Below are positions 19,453 through 28,105 of a stretch of 47,836 nucleotides of DNA, in pieces (the stretch's first letter is position 1; each line of letters starts with the position of its first letter). The stretch comes from Actinomyces oris (GTDB lineage Bacteria > Actinomycetota > Actinomycetes > Actinomycetales > Actinomycetaceae), in NCBI RefSeq assembly GCF_001929375.1, contig NZ_MSGO01000042.1:1-47836 (forward strand), written 5' to 3'. Under the pieces are notes generated by a model. The model saw nothing but the letters and a program-made list of their open reading frames with translations. It was not told where the DNA came from and ran no database searches. The position numbers and the translations under genes are program-made.

Positions 19453-22400
19453 TCAGTACTCGATTCCGGATCCGAATGATGTCGGCGAGGCGCCCAGTTC
19501 CGAGGCGGGCGGAACTGAGGCGACAACACCACGAACACGACTGAGCTCGTCGTACATGTCCTGGGCGAGATCAATGGTCAAAGGCGTCGTCTCCACCAAG
19601 GAGCGTCTGCGGTAGTTGGTGAAGTGCCCGGGTTCATCGGCCTTTCCAGGACCAGGCAGGTAGTTCTGCTCCAGGTCGCCGAGAATCACGTCGCAGTAGC
19701 TCAAGAGCTTTTCACGTCGAAGCTCGGGATCCGCGAGCTGATCGATTCCGGCGGCCGGAGTGAGCCCGTCGACCTGCCCCCGTCCCAGGAGCGTTGATAC
19801 CGCCTCGTCCACCGGAGTCGTCACCCCGAAGGCGATCTGCGGCTCGTTGACGGAGGCGTCGGCCCATCGGCGCAGCACCCGCCAGGGCCTGAAGGCTTGC
19901 AGACCGTCCTCGCCCACCCGCAGATACGCCAGAAGGGATGACTCCAGCACCGCGGGCAGCCAGGCATTGGCGGTGATCATTCGTGACGGCGGAGTGAGCA
20001 TGGGAGCGGGGAAGGCCACCCACTCCTGCTCCTCGGTGTCCCAGACACGCACCGGCTGGGTGTCGGAGTGGCCGCCCCACGGTGCCCGTTCGATCCCTCC
20101 GGCCAGGGTGGCCATCCACCAGCCGCGCACCATGGTGAGGCGTTCTGCGTCGCCGAGGGGCAGTCCTCCGCTCAGGGGACGTGCTCGCCTGAACCGCCAG
20201 AACGCGTCCCGGGCTCCCGCCGAGCCGAGGGCCCGGTCCCAGGACTCGCACACGGAGCGCAGCAGGCCGGAGTACGCCACGGGAAGAGTGCGGGGGTAGG
20301 AGCCGAAGACGTCAATGCGGGCCACGTCCTCGTCCCCCAGGGCCTTGTCGACTCGGTCGTGCACCAGCTCACGATCGATCGTCGACTCCTGATCGAGGTA
20401 GTCGAGGAAGTCCTGGGCAACGCTCTGATTGCGCAGAGGGATGGGAGAGAAGGTGTATGCCAGCGCGGGCGTGTCACCGTTGTGAAGAGAGCGGTAGGTC
20501 TCGGTGCTGATCTCCACCAGAGGCCGCGCCATCTCCAGCGTCCGTTTCAGGCCGGCGAGAACGGCCTGCGAGCGCTGAGAGCGCTCATGCTCCCCCACCG
20601 TCTCGTCGGTGAGGAAGCTGCGCAGGGACTGGCTGCAGAAGACCTCGAAGGCCTCACCGCGCCGTGCGACGAACGCTCGGGCGCGGCCCAGGACTTCTGA
20701 GGGGCGTAGGCGCAGCTCGTAGCGCGCCGGCGTCGGAAGCGCGCTTCCGGTGGCGCCCTGGAGGCCTGCGGGGACCCATGCGGTCGTCACGGTGAGCAGA
20801 TCCTCCGGAGGCTTGTCCCCCGCCCCCTGCTCCCAGGTCCCCGAGATGACCTCCTGGACAGTACGGGAGTACGCCTGGTGGAAGTCGCGTTCACCGCCGA
20901 CGGCGTCGGCGATGTGCTCCTCGAACCGTCCGGGATACTGTTCCACCGGCATGAGGACGACCTCGTTGTGGGCGGTGGCGAACCGCTGCGGCACGATGCT
21001 GCCGTCGGCCTGGCCGGGTTGAGGCTCCTGGGGCCATGCGCTGTAGACGTCCGTGGCGACGTCGGCGATGCCCTGCTGGCTGGCGCGGACCGCCCGCGCG
21101 TCCACGAGGACCTTGCGGGCGTCGTCCAGGACGTCCTCCAAGGGCTTGACGGCTGAGGTCATCATGTCGCGCATCGCCGTGGCGAGGTGAGCGGCGGTTC
21201 GCGCGCTGAGCCAGTGGAACGCCGACTGCTGCAGCTCGGACTCGAGCTTGCCGGTCACTTCCCCGAGCCCCGCTCCACCGAGAACCGCCTTCCCCATGCC
21301 GCGCAGCTGGTTCAGGAGGGAGTCAGGGAAGGACAGGGGGTGCTGGGGCGCCAGATGCTCCATCGCCGAGACCCGGGGAATGAGCGTGTCCAGGACGCCC
21401 CCGGGCTGACGCAGCCGCCCCAACAGATACAGGGCGTAGGGCAGTCCGAGGTCGGCGATCGCCTGCCGGGTGGTGGCAACGAGGCGGTCAGACATCTCCT
21501 CGACTCGTTTGAGAGCGTAGTTGAGGCTGGCACGCTCGAGCTCGGAGACGAGGGCCGATTCCTTGGAGGTGATCAGCCACCGGTTCATCCCGTCAGCCCA
21601 TTCGGTCACCGGCATTCCCTCGGCCTGAGGCCGTTGAGCCAGCACGGCCTTGACCGCGTCCTTGGCGTGGCCCCCCAGGACGGACTTGTTGACGGTCGAG
21701 GAAGCCGTATCGCTCAGGAACCAGTCGATCGTGGCCTGGTCCACCGCCGAGCTTCCCGCCAGGACCGGGGCACCGGAGGAGGAGGGGAGTCCCAGGCTGT
21801 TCAGCTCGCTGTCCTGACGATGCGCCCACAGGTCGGCAAGTCGCTGGGTGTCACCGGTGGTGTCGCCCACCAGACGGAATCCGTCCAGGCTGTGGTCGAC
21901 GGTACGCCGAGCAATGCGTTGGGCGGCGTACTCGGCGTAGCGGTCCCTCCCAGTGCTCAGCGACGCGTACCCGAAGGATCCCCACGCCGTGTCCGTGGGG
22001 TCCACTCCCCAGCTTGTCATGTCTCGACCCGGAATGGAGACCTGGTTGGCGATGTCGTAGGAGACATAGTCGTCGAAAGCCGACGACGAGATGTAGCGCG
22101 CCAGGCCGCGCCCCATCCCCCGGAAGACTCCCTCGGTGGTGCCGTCCCCGAAAACCGCACCGGAGCCCCCGGCGCGCAGGCCGATCGGGGTGACTCGCTT
22201 GAACGCCCGCCCCGCCCGATTCGTCAGTCCGAGTGTCTCGTAGAGCCGCTGATCGAGCATGGCCGCGGCGCCGTCGGCCCCCGCCTGGGCAGCCACGATC
22301 TCCCCCAGCATGGCCAGGGTGTTGCCCGGCATGCCCGAGCGCATGTGTGCAGGCACCGAGGCGAAGGCCTCCGCGGTGTAGAGGAACACCGAGATCAGCT

Positions 22401-23034
22401 GGGGGTCGATCGCCGGCGTCGAGTTGACTCCGGCGATGAGGCGACACACATCCAGGGTCATGGAGGCCCCGGACCCTCCAGCCATCGAGGAGACGACGAG
22501 CACCAGAGGCGGAGCTGTGGTGTCGGGGGCGGGACCGGCTCCAGGCACCGCCTGCGACACCAGGGCCGCCTGCTCCTGAGACCTGGGGCTCACCATACGT
22601 GCGAGAGCCGACTGCACGGCCTGCGAGATGTCGCGCAACCGCGTCAGAACCAGCAGACGACCGATCCCCCGGAACTGTCCGGCACCCACCGTCACGGGGA
22701 AGGCGACGTCCTTGGGGCGGCGGGGCATCCAGGTGGCCAGCTGTCGCAGACCCTGGCTGCCGTTACGTTGAACCGACTGGGTCAGAGCCTCATCGACGAC
22801 GCGGTACTCACCGTTGGCGACGCCGCAGGCCACATAGGAGCCCCCTTGACGGCTCACCGAGGCCACGGCCTCACCCTGCTCCTCCTGGAGGGGGGTGTCG
22901 ACGTTGAGGAACTGCCAGCAGCCCGGCACCTCATCGATCCCGTGGACGGCCAGGTCCGCGTGCAGCTGGTCCAGCATGTAGGACAGCGTTCTGGCGCCCG
23001 ACCCACCGCATCCGACAACGAGGACCTTGTGCAT
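19453..23034 (-). CDS. Tubulin-like (Tubulin_2 family) GTPase
   Basis: A 1193-aa protein. The N-terminus has a nucleotide-binding loop VVGCGGSGARTL (residues 6-17). At about 177-192 comes SSMAGGSGASM, the counterpart of the tubulin/FtsZ G-box GGGTGS. This pair of Gly-rich loops at this spacing is characteristic of the bacterial Tubulin_2 proteins, which are much larger than FtsZ (~400 aa). The remaining ~900 residues are mixed alpha/beta with no membrane helix and end in SGIEY. Start ATG at 23034 has AAAGGA 11 nt upstream. A perfect TATAAT lies 33 bp before the start. Whether it polymerises is unknown; binding of GTP is inferred from the G-box. Confidence 0.85.
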   Translation of the reverse strand: MHKVLVVGCGGSGARTLSYMLDQLHADLAVHGIDEVPGCWQFLNVDTPLQEEQGEAVASVSRQGGSYVACGVANGEYRVVDEALTQSVQRNGSQGLRQLATWMPRRPKDVAFPVTVGAGQFRGIGRLLVLTRLRDISQAVQSALARMVSPRSQEQAALVSQAVPGAGPAPDTTAPPLVLVVSSMAGGSGASMTLDVCRLIAGVNSTPAIDPQLISVFLYTAEAFASVPAHMRSGMPGNTLAMLGEIVAAQAGADGAAAMLDQRLYETLGLTNRAGRAFKRVTPIGLRAGGSGAVFGDGTTEGVFRGMGRGLARYISSSAFDDYVSYDIANQVSIPGRDMTSWGVDPTDTAWGSFGYASLSTGRDRYAEYAAQRIARRTVDHSLDGFRLVGDTTGDTQRLADLWAHRQDSELNSLGLPSSSGAPVLAGSSAVDQATIDWFLSDTASSTVNKSVLGGHAKDAVKAVLAQRPQAEGMPVTEWADGMNRWLITSKESALVSELERASLNYALKRVEEMSDRLVATTRQAIADLGLPYALYLLGRLRQPGGVLDTLIPRVSAMEHLAPQHPLSFPDSLLNQLRGMGKAVLGGAGLGEVTGKLESELQQSAFHWLSARTAAHLATAMRDMMTSAVKPLEDVLDDARKVLVDARAVRASQQGIADVATDVYSAWPQEPQPGQADGSIVPQRFATAHNEVVLMPVEQYPGRFEEHIADAVGGERDFHQAYSRTVQEVISGTWEQGAGDKPPEDLLTVTTAWVPAGLQGATGSALPTPARYELRLRPSEVLGRARAFVARRGEAFEVFCSQSLRSFLTDETVGEHERSQRSQAVLAGLKRTLEMARPLVEISTETYRSLHNGDTPALAYTFSPIPLRNQSVAQDFLDYLDQESTIDRELVHDRVDKALGDEDVARIDVFGSYPRTLPVAYSGLLRSVCESWDRALGSAGARDAFWRFRRARPLSGGLPLGDAERLTMVRGWWMATLAGGIERAPWGGHSDTQPVRVWDTEEQEWVAFPAPMLTPPSRMITANAWLPAVLESSLLAYLRVGEDGLQAFRPWRVLRRWADASVNEPQIAFGVTTPVDEAVSTLLGRGQVDGLTPAAGIDQLADPELRREKLLSYCDVILGDLEQNYLPGPGKADEPGHFTNYRRRSLVETTPLTIDLAQDMYDELSRVRGVVASVPPASELGASPTSFGSGIEY

Positions 23035-23066
23035 GGTTCGATCGTTCCTTTCTGCCGACCTTCGGC

Positions 23067-23072
23067 ATTATA
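23067..23072 (-). promoter_or_regulatory. Possible internal promoter (-10 TATAAT) before the tubulin-like gene
   Basis: The minus strand reads TATAAT at 23072-23067 inside the 128-bp gap between the vWA and tubulin-like genes. This is a perfect consensus in a GC-rich genome where chance occurrence is low. No good -35 is visible 16-18 bp upstream. A small hairpin, GCCGA/TCGGC, lies between the hexamer and the ribosome site. Confidence 0.4.
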
Positions 23073-23162
23073 TGAAGTGGCTGTATTACCGCAGATCACG
23101 AACTGATGACCGGCGTGATATCGGCGTGCTCCGCCCGAGGCGGGACTCCCTTTGACAAGACG

Positions 23163-26000
23163 CTATAACGTGGGGAAGGCGGTCGGAGGGTCCTGGGGGC
23201 TGGAGCTGGACGAGGGACGCTGCGCCGCCTCCTGCGCCTCAGGGCTGGACGCCTCCTGCGACGATGTGCCCGAGCCGGTCGGGAAGCCGGCGAAAGGGTT
23301 GTCGTCGACGGGGTCGAGGGAGCCGAAGCCACCCCCGGCGTCCGGCATGGACGTCCCCGCGGTGGGCAGGGTCCCGATCCGCCCCTGGGCCGCCGAGCTC
23401 GACGCCCCGGTCGGCTTGGCGGGAAGGATCGAGTCAACGCGAGAGACGAGATGGGCACGGGCGTCGTCCACAACCTTGGCCAGGACGGCGTCGTCCATGG
23501 AGGCTGCCAGCACGATCAGGGTAACCCGCCGTACATCGTCCGACTGCGACGACTGGTCGGCAACCGCGATCCACTGGCCCCGGACCCCCAGGGGCAGGAC
23601 CGCTCTGCCCCCGCGCGATCCGGGTGTCGCCCCGGACACCGATGGCGCCTCCGGCTCGACGAGCTCAACCCTGGGGACTGCGGCAGGCGAGGCCCCCATG
23701 ATGGCGCGCAGACGATAGCCGTCCATCTCAAAGGTGCGCGTACGGCCTCGAAGGGAGTACATCCTCATCCGCTGGGAGGGCAGCTCGATCCTGGGAACGG
23801 TTCCGTCACCGGGAACCTCCACGACGGTCGTGCCCACGACCAGTGAGCCCGAGGGGATCACGGCCGACAGGTACTTGAAGAGGTAGAGAACTCCGATCGG
23901 GATCAGCACTCCGCACAGCAGCGCGATGACGAAGGCCGTCCATGCGGTGCCGACGTTGAGCGGGCAGCGCATATCGGCTTTGAAGGGGACGGCGACGCCT
24001 TGGGGCTCTCCCTGACTGTTCAGCGGAGCCACCGTAACGGTCACGGTTCCTGTCACCGCGCCGTTCGCGTGCTCCTGAGCCGCCAGCTTGACCGGCACCG
24101 TCCCCGTCTGCCCCTCCTCGACCTTGACGCACGTGTCCTTCGACGACGCCTGAGCCGAGAGCGTGACGGTTCCGGCCTCCTTCGGAGACCCGGTGAGCGT
24201 GGTCTGACCGTCCCCGATCCAGACACAGCCCGGGCCGGTGACCTTGAGGTCGGCGCTGGCCGAGGTCTGACCATCCATGCGACCGAAATCGATCTGATCT
24301 CCCAGAGTCGGATAGTTCGACGGCGGTGAGACGGTCACCGAGGTGGAGGCCAGCGATGGCGAGAGCGTTGTGCCTTTGACGGGTGAGCCACTGGCGCCGG
24401 TGGCATCGCCTGTCGTCACGGTGAGGCTGGTGGTCACGGTGCCGCTGCCTAAAGCGGCGTCCTTGGGGACAGTGATCCGTTGGGGCTTGGACAGTGAGGT
24501 CGGGTCGGTGCTGTTGAAGAGGGTGTGCTCCTTGCCCTTCGCATCCTTCAGCGACACGCTCAGGGAGACTGGACCGGTGAGATCGGAAGGCGGAACCTCA
24601 CGACCTCCGACTCCGTCAACCAGCTTCAGGTCGGCGTTCGGCACCGCCTCCCCCTGACGCAGCGTCGTCTGCCCCAGGTTCTTCCAGGCCATCGTCAACG
24701 GCGAGCTGAGGTGGAGATTGACATGAACCTCATGCCCTGCCGAAGCTGCCCGCCTGTCAACGAAGACCAGGCGCCACTGCCCGGCCCATGCGCCGGCGCT
24801 GCTGGAGTCAAGATCGATTCGTAGTGTCCGCCCTGTCATCCACTCGTATGAGACACCCTGCTTGTTCTGCGGCCCGGTGGAGTCCGGTGTCATCGCGATG
24901 GGCGTCTGAGAGCCAGGAGCGTAGAGGTCGGCCTCCAGTCCTTGCGTATCCGATGAGGCCAGAATGTGCACGCTGCGCAGCGAACGATCCAGGACGAAGC
25001 TGGTCTCGCCGTCGGAGCACACGTCTCCCTGACAGATCTTGGTCACGCTGCTGGAGACGGAGCGCCCCGGGGCGGAGATCGAGTCAAAAGCCATGAGCAG
25101 CGAGTCAATATCCGTCACGGGATAGAATCCGCCCGGAGGATCGGATACATTGCCGCACGACTCAACGGAGTTCTTAGCGGCATTCGCCCCTCCACCCAAC
25201 GTGATTCTCTTCATGAAATCGAAGTTGGAGTCTCCGTTGCTCAATCCAATGCCCAGCAAGGTGATGTGGGAGGAACGCAGCTGGTCAGCGAGTCCGGTCG
25301 GCCGGCACATGTCCTGCTTTCCCGCGGACTCGGCCGTCTTCACGCCTGACTCGTCAGTCAACGCGGAGCCAGGGGCATAGGGCTTGGCGGTACCGAACTC
25401 CTGCTGGGACTGCTCAGAGTCCCGCACATCGAGGTCGTAGGCGCCGTCCGAGAACCAGGCCACCGCGCGACACTCTGATCGGTCATGTCCCGCGAGGTCC
25501 TGACGCGCCCCCTCCAGAGCGGTCCAGTAGTCTGTGTCGTAGTCCTTGAGATCGTCTCCGGCCACGGTGATCTGCTTGTCGACCTCAGCCAGGGAACCTG
25601 AGTTGATAGTGACCCAATCTCCCAGTGCGTGATAGTCGGAGGCGAATCCCGCAACCCTCACCTTCAACGTGACCTTGGAGGAGTCGGCGAAGGCTGCAAG
25701 ACGCTGCACAAGATACTTGCTCGCCCTCACTCTCGCCTTCTGCGGATCCGACTGCCGCAGGGAGCCCGACTGGTCCATCAGGAGGACCAATGACCCCTCG
25801 CCCTTACCTGACAGGCAGGCCCCGAATGCACTCAGAGGTCCAGGGGACTGATCCTCCTGAGGTGCGGCGAGAGCCTGAGGAGCAGTCGACAGAGCGCCCC
25901 CTGCGAGCACGAGGAGCGTGACGCCCAGAGCTGACAGGACGTTGACGGCCAACCGCCTCAATCGATGGATCAGTTCACAGCAACTGCGACGCGGGATCAT
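23163..26000 (-). CDS. Secreted/anchored vWA-domain protein with C-terminal membrane helix
   Basis: A 945-aa predicted type I membrane protein. It has an Arg-rich N-terminus and hydrophobic core LSALGVTLLVLAGGAL ending STAPQALAAP (signal peptide, about 1-45). A vWA domain follows with MIDAS DQSGS (about 75-79) and a strand ending FSDGAYDLD. A central beta-rich region (about 290-680) contains Cys pairs, and a transmembrane helix FVIALLCGVLIPIGVLYLF sits near 687-708. The ~235-residue cytosolic tail ends in a Pro/Ser-rich segment. Start ATG at 26000 lies 7 bp after the upstream gene's stop; longer in-frame starts would run through that gene. Likely role: extracytoplasmic sensing or adhesion, coupled through the tail to the tubulin/GTPase components encoded downstream. 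This is inference. Confidence 0.85.
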   Translation of the reverse strand: MIPRRSCCELIHRLRRLAVNVLSALGVTLLVLAGGALSTAPQALAAPQEDQSPGPLSAFGACLSGKGEGSLVLLMDQSGSLRQSDPQKARVRASKYLVQRLAAFADSSKVTLKVRVAGFASDYHALGDWVTINSGSLAEVDKQITVAGDDLKDYDTDYWTALEGARQDLAGHDRSECRAVAWFSDGAYDLDVRDSEQSQQEFGTAKPYAPGSALTDESGVKTAESAGKQDMCRPTGLADQLRSSHITLLGIGLSNGDSNFDFMKRITLGGGANAAKNSVESCGNVSDPPGGFYPVTDIDSLLMAFDSISAPGRSVSSSVTKICQGDVCSDGETSFVLDRSLRSVHILASSDTQGLEADLYAPGSQTPIAMTPDSTGPQNKQGVSYEWMTGRTLRIDLDSSSAGAWAGQWRLVFVDRRAASAGHEVHVNLHLSSPLTMAWKNLGQTTLRQGEAVPNADLKLVDGVGGREVPPSDLTGPVSLSVSLKDAKGKEHTLFNSTDPTSLSKPQRITVPKDAALGSGTVTTSLTVTTGDATGASGSPVKGTTLSPSLASTSVTVSPPSNYPTLGDQIDFGRMDGQTSASADLKVTGPGCVWIGDGQTTLTGSPKEAGTVTLSAQASSKDTCVKVEEGQTGTVPVKLAAQEHANGAVTGTVTVTVAPLNSQGEPQGVAVPFKADMRCPLNVGTAWTAFVIALLCGVLIPIGVLYLFKYLSAVIPSGSLVVGTTVVEVPGDGTVPRIELPSQRMRMYSLRGRTRTFEMDGYRLRAIMGASPAAVPRVELVEPEAPSVSGATPGSRGGRAVLPLGVRGQWIAVADQSSQSDDVRRVTLIVLAASMDDAVLAKVVDDARAHLVSRVDSILPAKPTGASSSAAQGRIGTLPTAGTSMPDAGGGFGSLDPVDDNPFAGFPTGSGTSSQEASSPEAQEAAQRPSSSSSPQDPPTAFPTL

Positions 26001-26007
26001 ATGCCAC

Positions 26008-26520
26008 TCACATCCTACCCACGAACAAAGCGATTCTGACAGAGGCGGCCACAATGGCCAGGAAGCATAGCAGCACCGACAGTCGGTACAGGAGCTGGGG
26101 GCGCGAAGAATAGAGATACCATGGGCTTGTCTGACGTTTGGCGTTCTGAACGACGAAGACCGTGGCGGTCCCCAGTCCCACCAGCACCGCAAGCACCCAG
26201 CCGATCCCGGCCACCACGACGGACTCGAATAATGCGGACAAGGCGATCGCGATGACGGCTGCTGTCAAAGCGACGTAGAGGAGCCCTTCGGGGGCCTTGG
26301 TCACGTGGATCGAGGTGCTCTCGGAACGCCAGGTCGAGCCGTCGGTCCCGGAGCCGAATCCGATACCACTGCGCGTATCGCCGTCCCTCGACCGGAGGCT
26401 GCCGGACGCCCCCTGCGTTGCAGCTGCCTGTGAGGGCGCTCCACCTGTACTGCTGAAGTCCCCCGCGGAGGGCTGCTTCGACCAGGATCCCGCACTAGGA
26501 ACCTTGGGAAACTGCGCCAT
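26008..26520 (-). CDS. Small membrane protein, first gene of the tubulin/GTPase operon
   Basis: A 170-aa protein with a hydrophilic Ser/Gly-rich N-terminus (about 1-78) and three hydrophobic segments: VALTAAVIAIALSALF, then VVVAGIGWVLAVLVGLGTATVFVV, and, after a Tyr/Arg-rich loop, LSVLLCFLAIVAASVRIALFV. No family recognised. Start ATG at 26520 follows AGAGGATGATGAG. It ends 7 bp before the vWA protein start, so the two are co-translated. Function is unknown; the context suggests a membrane component of the same complex. Confidence 0.78.
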   Translation of the reverse strand: MAQFPKVPSAGSWSKQPSAGDFSSTGGAPSQAAATQGASGSLRSRDGDTRSGIGFGSGTDGSTWRSESTSIHVTKAPEGLLYVALTAAVIAIALSALFESVVVAGIGWVLAVLVGLGTATVFVVQNAKRQTSPWYLYSSRPQLLYRLSVLLCFLAIVAASVRIALFVGRM

Positions 26521-26539
26521 GATCGCTCATCATCCTCTC

Positions 26540-26565
26540 ATCTGCTCGACGCCGCCAGAGCAGAT
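26540..26565 (-). promoter_or_regulatory. Inverted repeat in the leader of the ten-gene operon
   Basis: ATCTGCTC at 26540-26547 and its perfect complement GAGCAGAT at 26558-26565, spaced by 10 nt, lie just upstream of the first gene's ribosome site. Without a T tract it is less likely a terminator for the preceding gene than an operator or an mRNA leader hairpin. Confidence 0.35.
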
Positions 26566-26617
26566 CAATACCATCGCGTTCTTTGTTCCGCGACACATTT
26601 CACCATCTTGAACACGA

Positions 26618-27205
26618 TTATGAGACTCCTTCCTTGCTCTCGCGCAGCAGCGCGACAAGATCGTGCCGCCAGGGCACAGGAATCCCCGTCTCCTCAACCT
26701 TGGCAAGGACCGCATCGACGCTCTCGGGGCGCACCTCGCCCATATAGTGCCGAGCCTCGGTGAAGGTGTTCCTCCGTAACGCCTCAGCTCCCGCGTACCC
26801 GCCGGAGCCTGCCACGATTGCGGGTAGAAATACGCCGCACAGGAGGACAACCACGGCAAGTACCTTCGGCCTGGATCTCACAATCGCGATGATCGCCATG
26901 ACAACGGCAACGAATGCCAGCAGAGCCCCGGCAATCACAGCGATGATCGCCTTCCAGCTGACAAAAGGCGCACCATCGAACACGATGGCGAACACATGGA
27001 TCGACGTGAGGAACGCGTAGACACCCCACCCGAGCAGGCAGCATCCGATAACGGTAAGCAGAATACTGGCCGACATCGCCCTGCTGCGCCGAGCGATCTT
27101 CACCGAAAGCTCAGCTGAAGATGGCTCAGCCTCACCGGATGAACTTCTCTGAAGCATCTGCAAGGAAGAACCGGCGGACGGCTCAGACAATGAGGGGAAG
27201 CTCAT
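26618..27205 (-). CDS. Three-TM membrane protein, paralogue 2
   Basis: A 195-aa protein. It has a short Ser-rich hydrophilic N-terminus (about 45 residues), then the family's membrane block with VIGCCLLGWGVYAFLTSIHVF, a second helix AIIAVIAGALLAFVAVVMAI and a third VLAVVVLLCGVFLPAIVAG. The conserved tail VDAVLAKVEETGIPVPWRHD follows. The best match in the window is the protein at 29233-29904, then 8360-9382. Start ATG at 27205 has GGAGG 8 nt upstream; a start further out would add Cys/Arg residues atypical of the family. It lies 97 bp upstream of the ten-gene operon in the same orientation and could share its transcript. Function unknown. Confidence 0.82.
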   Translation of the reverse strand: MSFPSLSEPSAGSSLQMLQRSSSGEAEPSSAELSVKIARRSRAMSASILLTVIGCCLLGWGVYAFLTSIHVFAIVFDGAPFVSWKAIIAVIAGALLAFVAVVMAIIAIVRSRPKVLAVVVLLCGVFLPAIVAGSGGYAGAEALRRNTFTEARHYMGEVRPESVDAVLAKVEETGIPVPWRHDLVALLRESKEGVS

Positions 27206-27277
27206 CCTCGACGCCTCCCGACAACAAAAACAGCGCAATCAGCCCACGCTGCACCGTCAGTACTCCGAACCCCATAG

Positions 27278-28105
27278 TCAGAAGAGCCCATAAGAGTTCC
27301 TGTTCAAGGTGAAACCTTTTCCTGTCCATTGATTCCAGCACTTCACGCCGTCCTCACTGGATGAACAGGCATAGTTCCCGTCCGAGCTCTCACCCGTCGT
27401 TCCATACTCCAGGGTTTGCATGTTCTCACCCTCATGTCCGGCCAGAACGAGTCCGCACGCCACCGCAGCGTCGCCGTTGCCGACGCTCAGGGCGAACAGG
27501 GTTTCTTCACAGTCCTGCTGGCCGTTCTCAGCATAGAAGCGCTCATTGATGAAGCAGTTCAGTTGGCCGTCCTTGACCTCGCACACGATATTCTTCGAGG
27601 GTGTCTGAAAGAGATCCGTAGTAATCGCGCCCTCAGGTGCCGGACTCTTCTTGTCCGACGTAGCGCTAGCACCCGACCTGGAACTCGAGGAGCCGAGCTT
27701 ATCAATGGCGTGGATGCAACCGTACATCAGCGCCATGACAACCACTGAGATGACGAGGCAGCCCAGTGCCATCCCCCCGCAAGACGAGTTGGCGCCGGAT
27801 TTCGCTCGTACAGGGGCTTGCTGCGCCCCCTGCGGCGAAGCCTGCACCGGAGACATCTCCCGGGTCTGGTGAGACTGCACAGGAATAGTCTGGGTGGCAG
27901 CCTGCCTGGCCTGATATCGGCTCCACGCCTCCGCCGCCTCCTTGGACCCCCGTTCCTCGATGATCCACTGGCGCAGTGCCGGGGGGCACGAAGGATTCAT
28001 CACGATGAGGGCGTACAGCTCGGGATACAGATCCGCCAGCTGCTCAAGCCTGTCCGCGGAGGTCTCCGGATCACGAGCCTCAGCGGCTTCAGGAATCTCC
28101 TTCAT
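27278..28105 (-). CDS. LRV-like N-terminal domain, single TM helix, exported C-terminal domain
   Basis: A 275-aa protein. Residues ~1-55 (RDPETSADRLEQLADLYPEL, then ALIVMNPSCPPALRQWI) match the leucine-rich-repeat-variant type domain common in actinobacterial membrane proteins. A Gln/Ser-rich linker follows, then one transmembrane helix MALGCLVISVVVMALMYGCI (about 110-130). The ~145-residue C-terminal domain has six or more Cys (IVCEVKDGQLNCFI, QQDCEETLF, AVACGLVL, YACSSSEDGVKCW), pointing to disulfides outside the membrane. Start ATG at 28105 has GAGG 9 nt upstream. No enzymatic motif is visible; ligand binding or cell-envelope sensing is plausible. Confidence 0.82.
   Translation of the reverse strand: MKEIPEAAEARDPETSADRLEQLADLYPELYALIVMNPSCPPALRQWIIEERGSKEAAEAWSRYQARQAATQTIPVQSHQTREMSPVQASPQGAQQAPVRAKSGANSSCGGMALGCLVISVVVMALMYGCIHAIDKLGSSSSRSGASATSDKKSPAPEGAITTDLFQTPSKNIVCEVKDGQLNCFINERFYAENGQQDCEETLFALSVGNGDAAVACGLVLAGHEGENMQTLEYGTTGESSDGNYACSSSEDGVKCWNQWTGKGFTLNRNSYGLF

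Noticed and set aside
21187-23106. A 639-codon plus-strand frame opposite the tubulin-like gene
   Set aside because: Low-complexity Gly/Arg/His-rich product with no motif; the opposite strand has a clear G-box and ribosome site.
23139-23170. Plus-strand promoter from TTTGACA followed by TATAAC
   Set aside because: The two motifs are only about 6-7 bp apart, and there is no plus-strand gene downstream.
26001-26192. N-terminal extension of the extracytoplasmic vWA protein
   Set aside because: It overlaps the preceding gene and would bury the signal peptide behind Cys/Trp-rich sequence.
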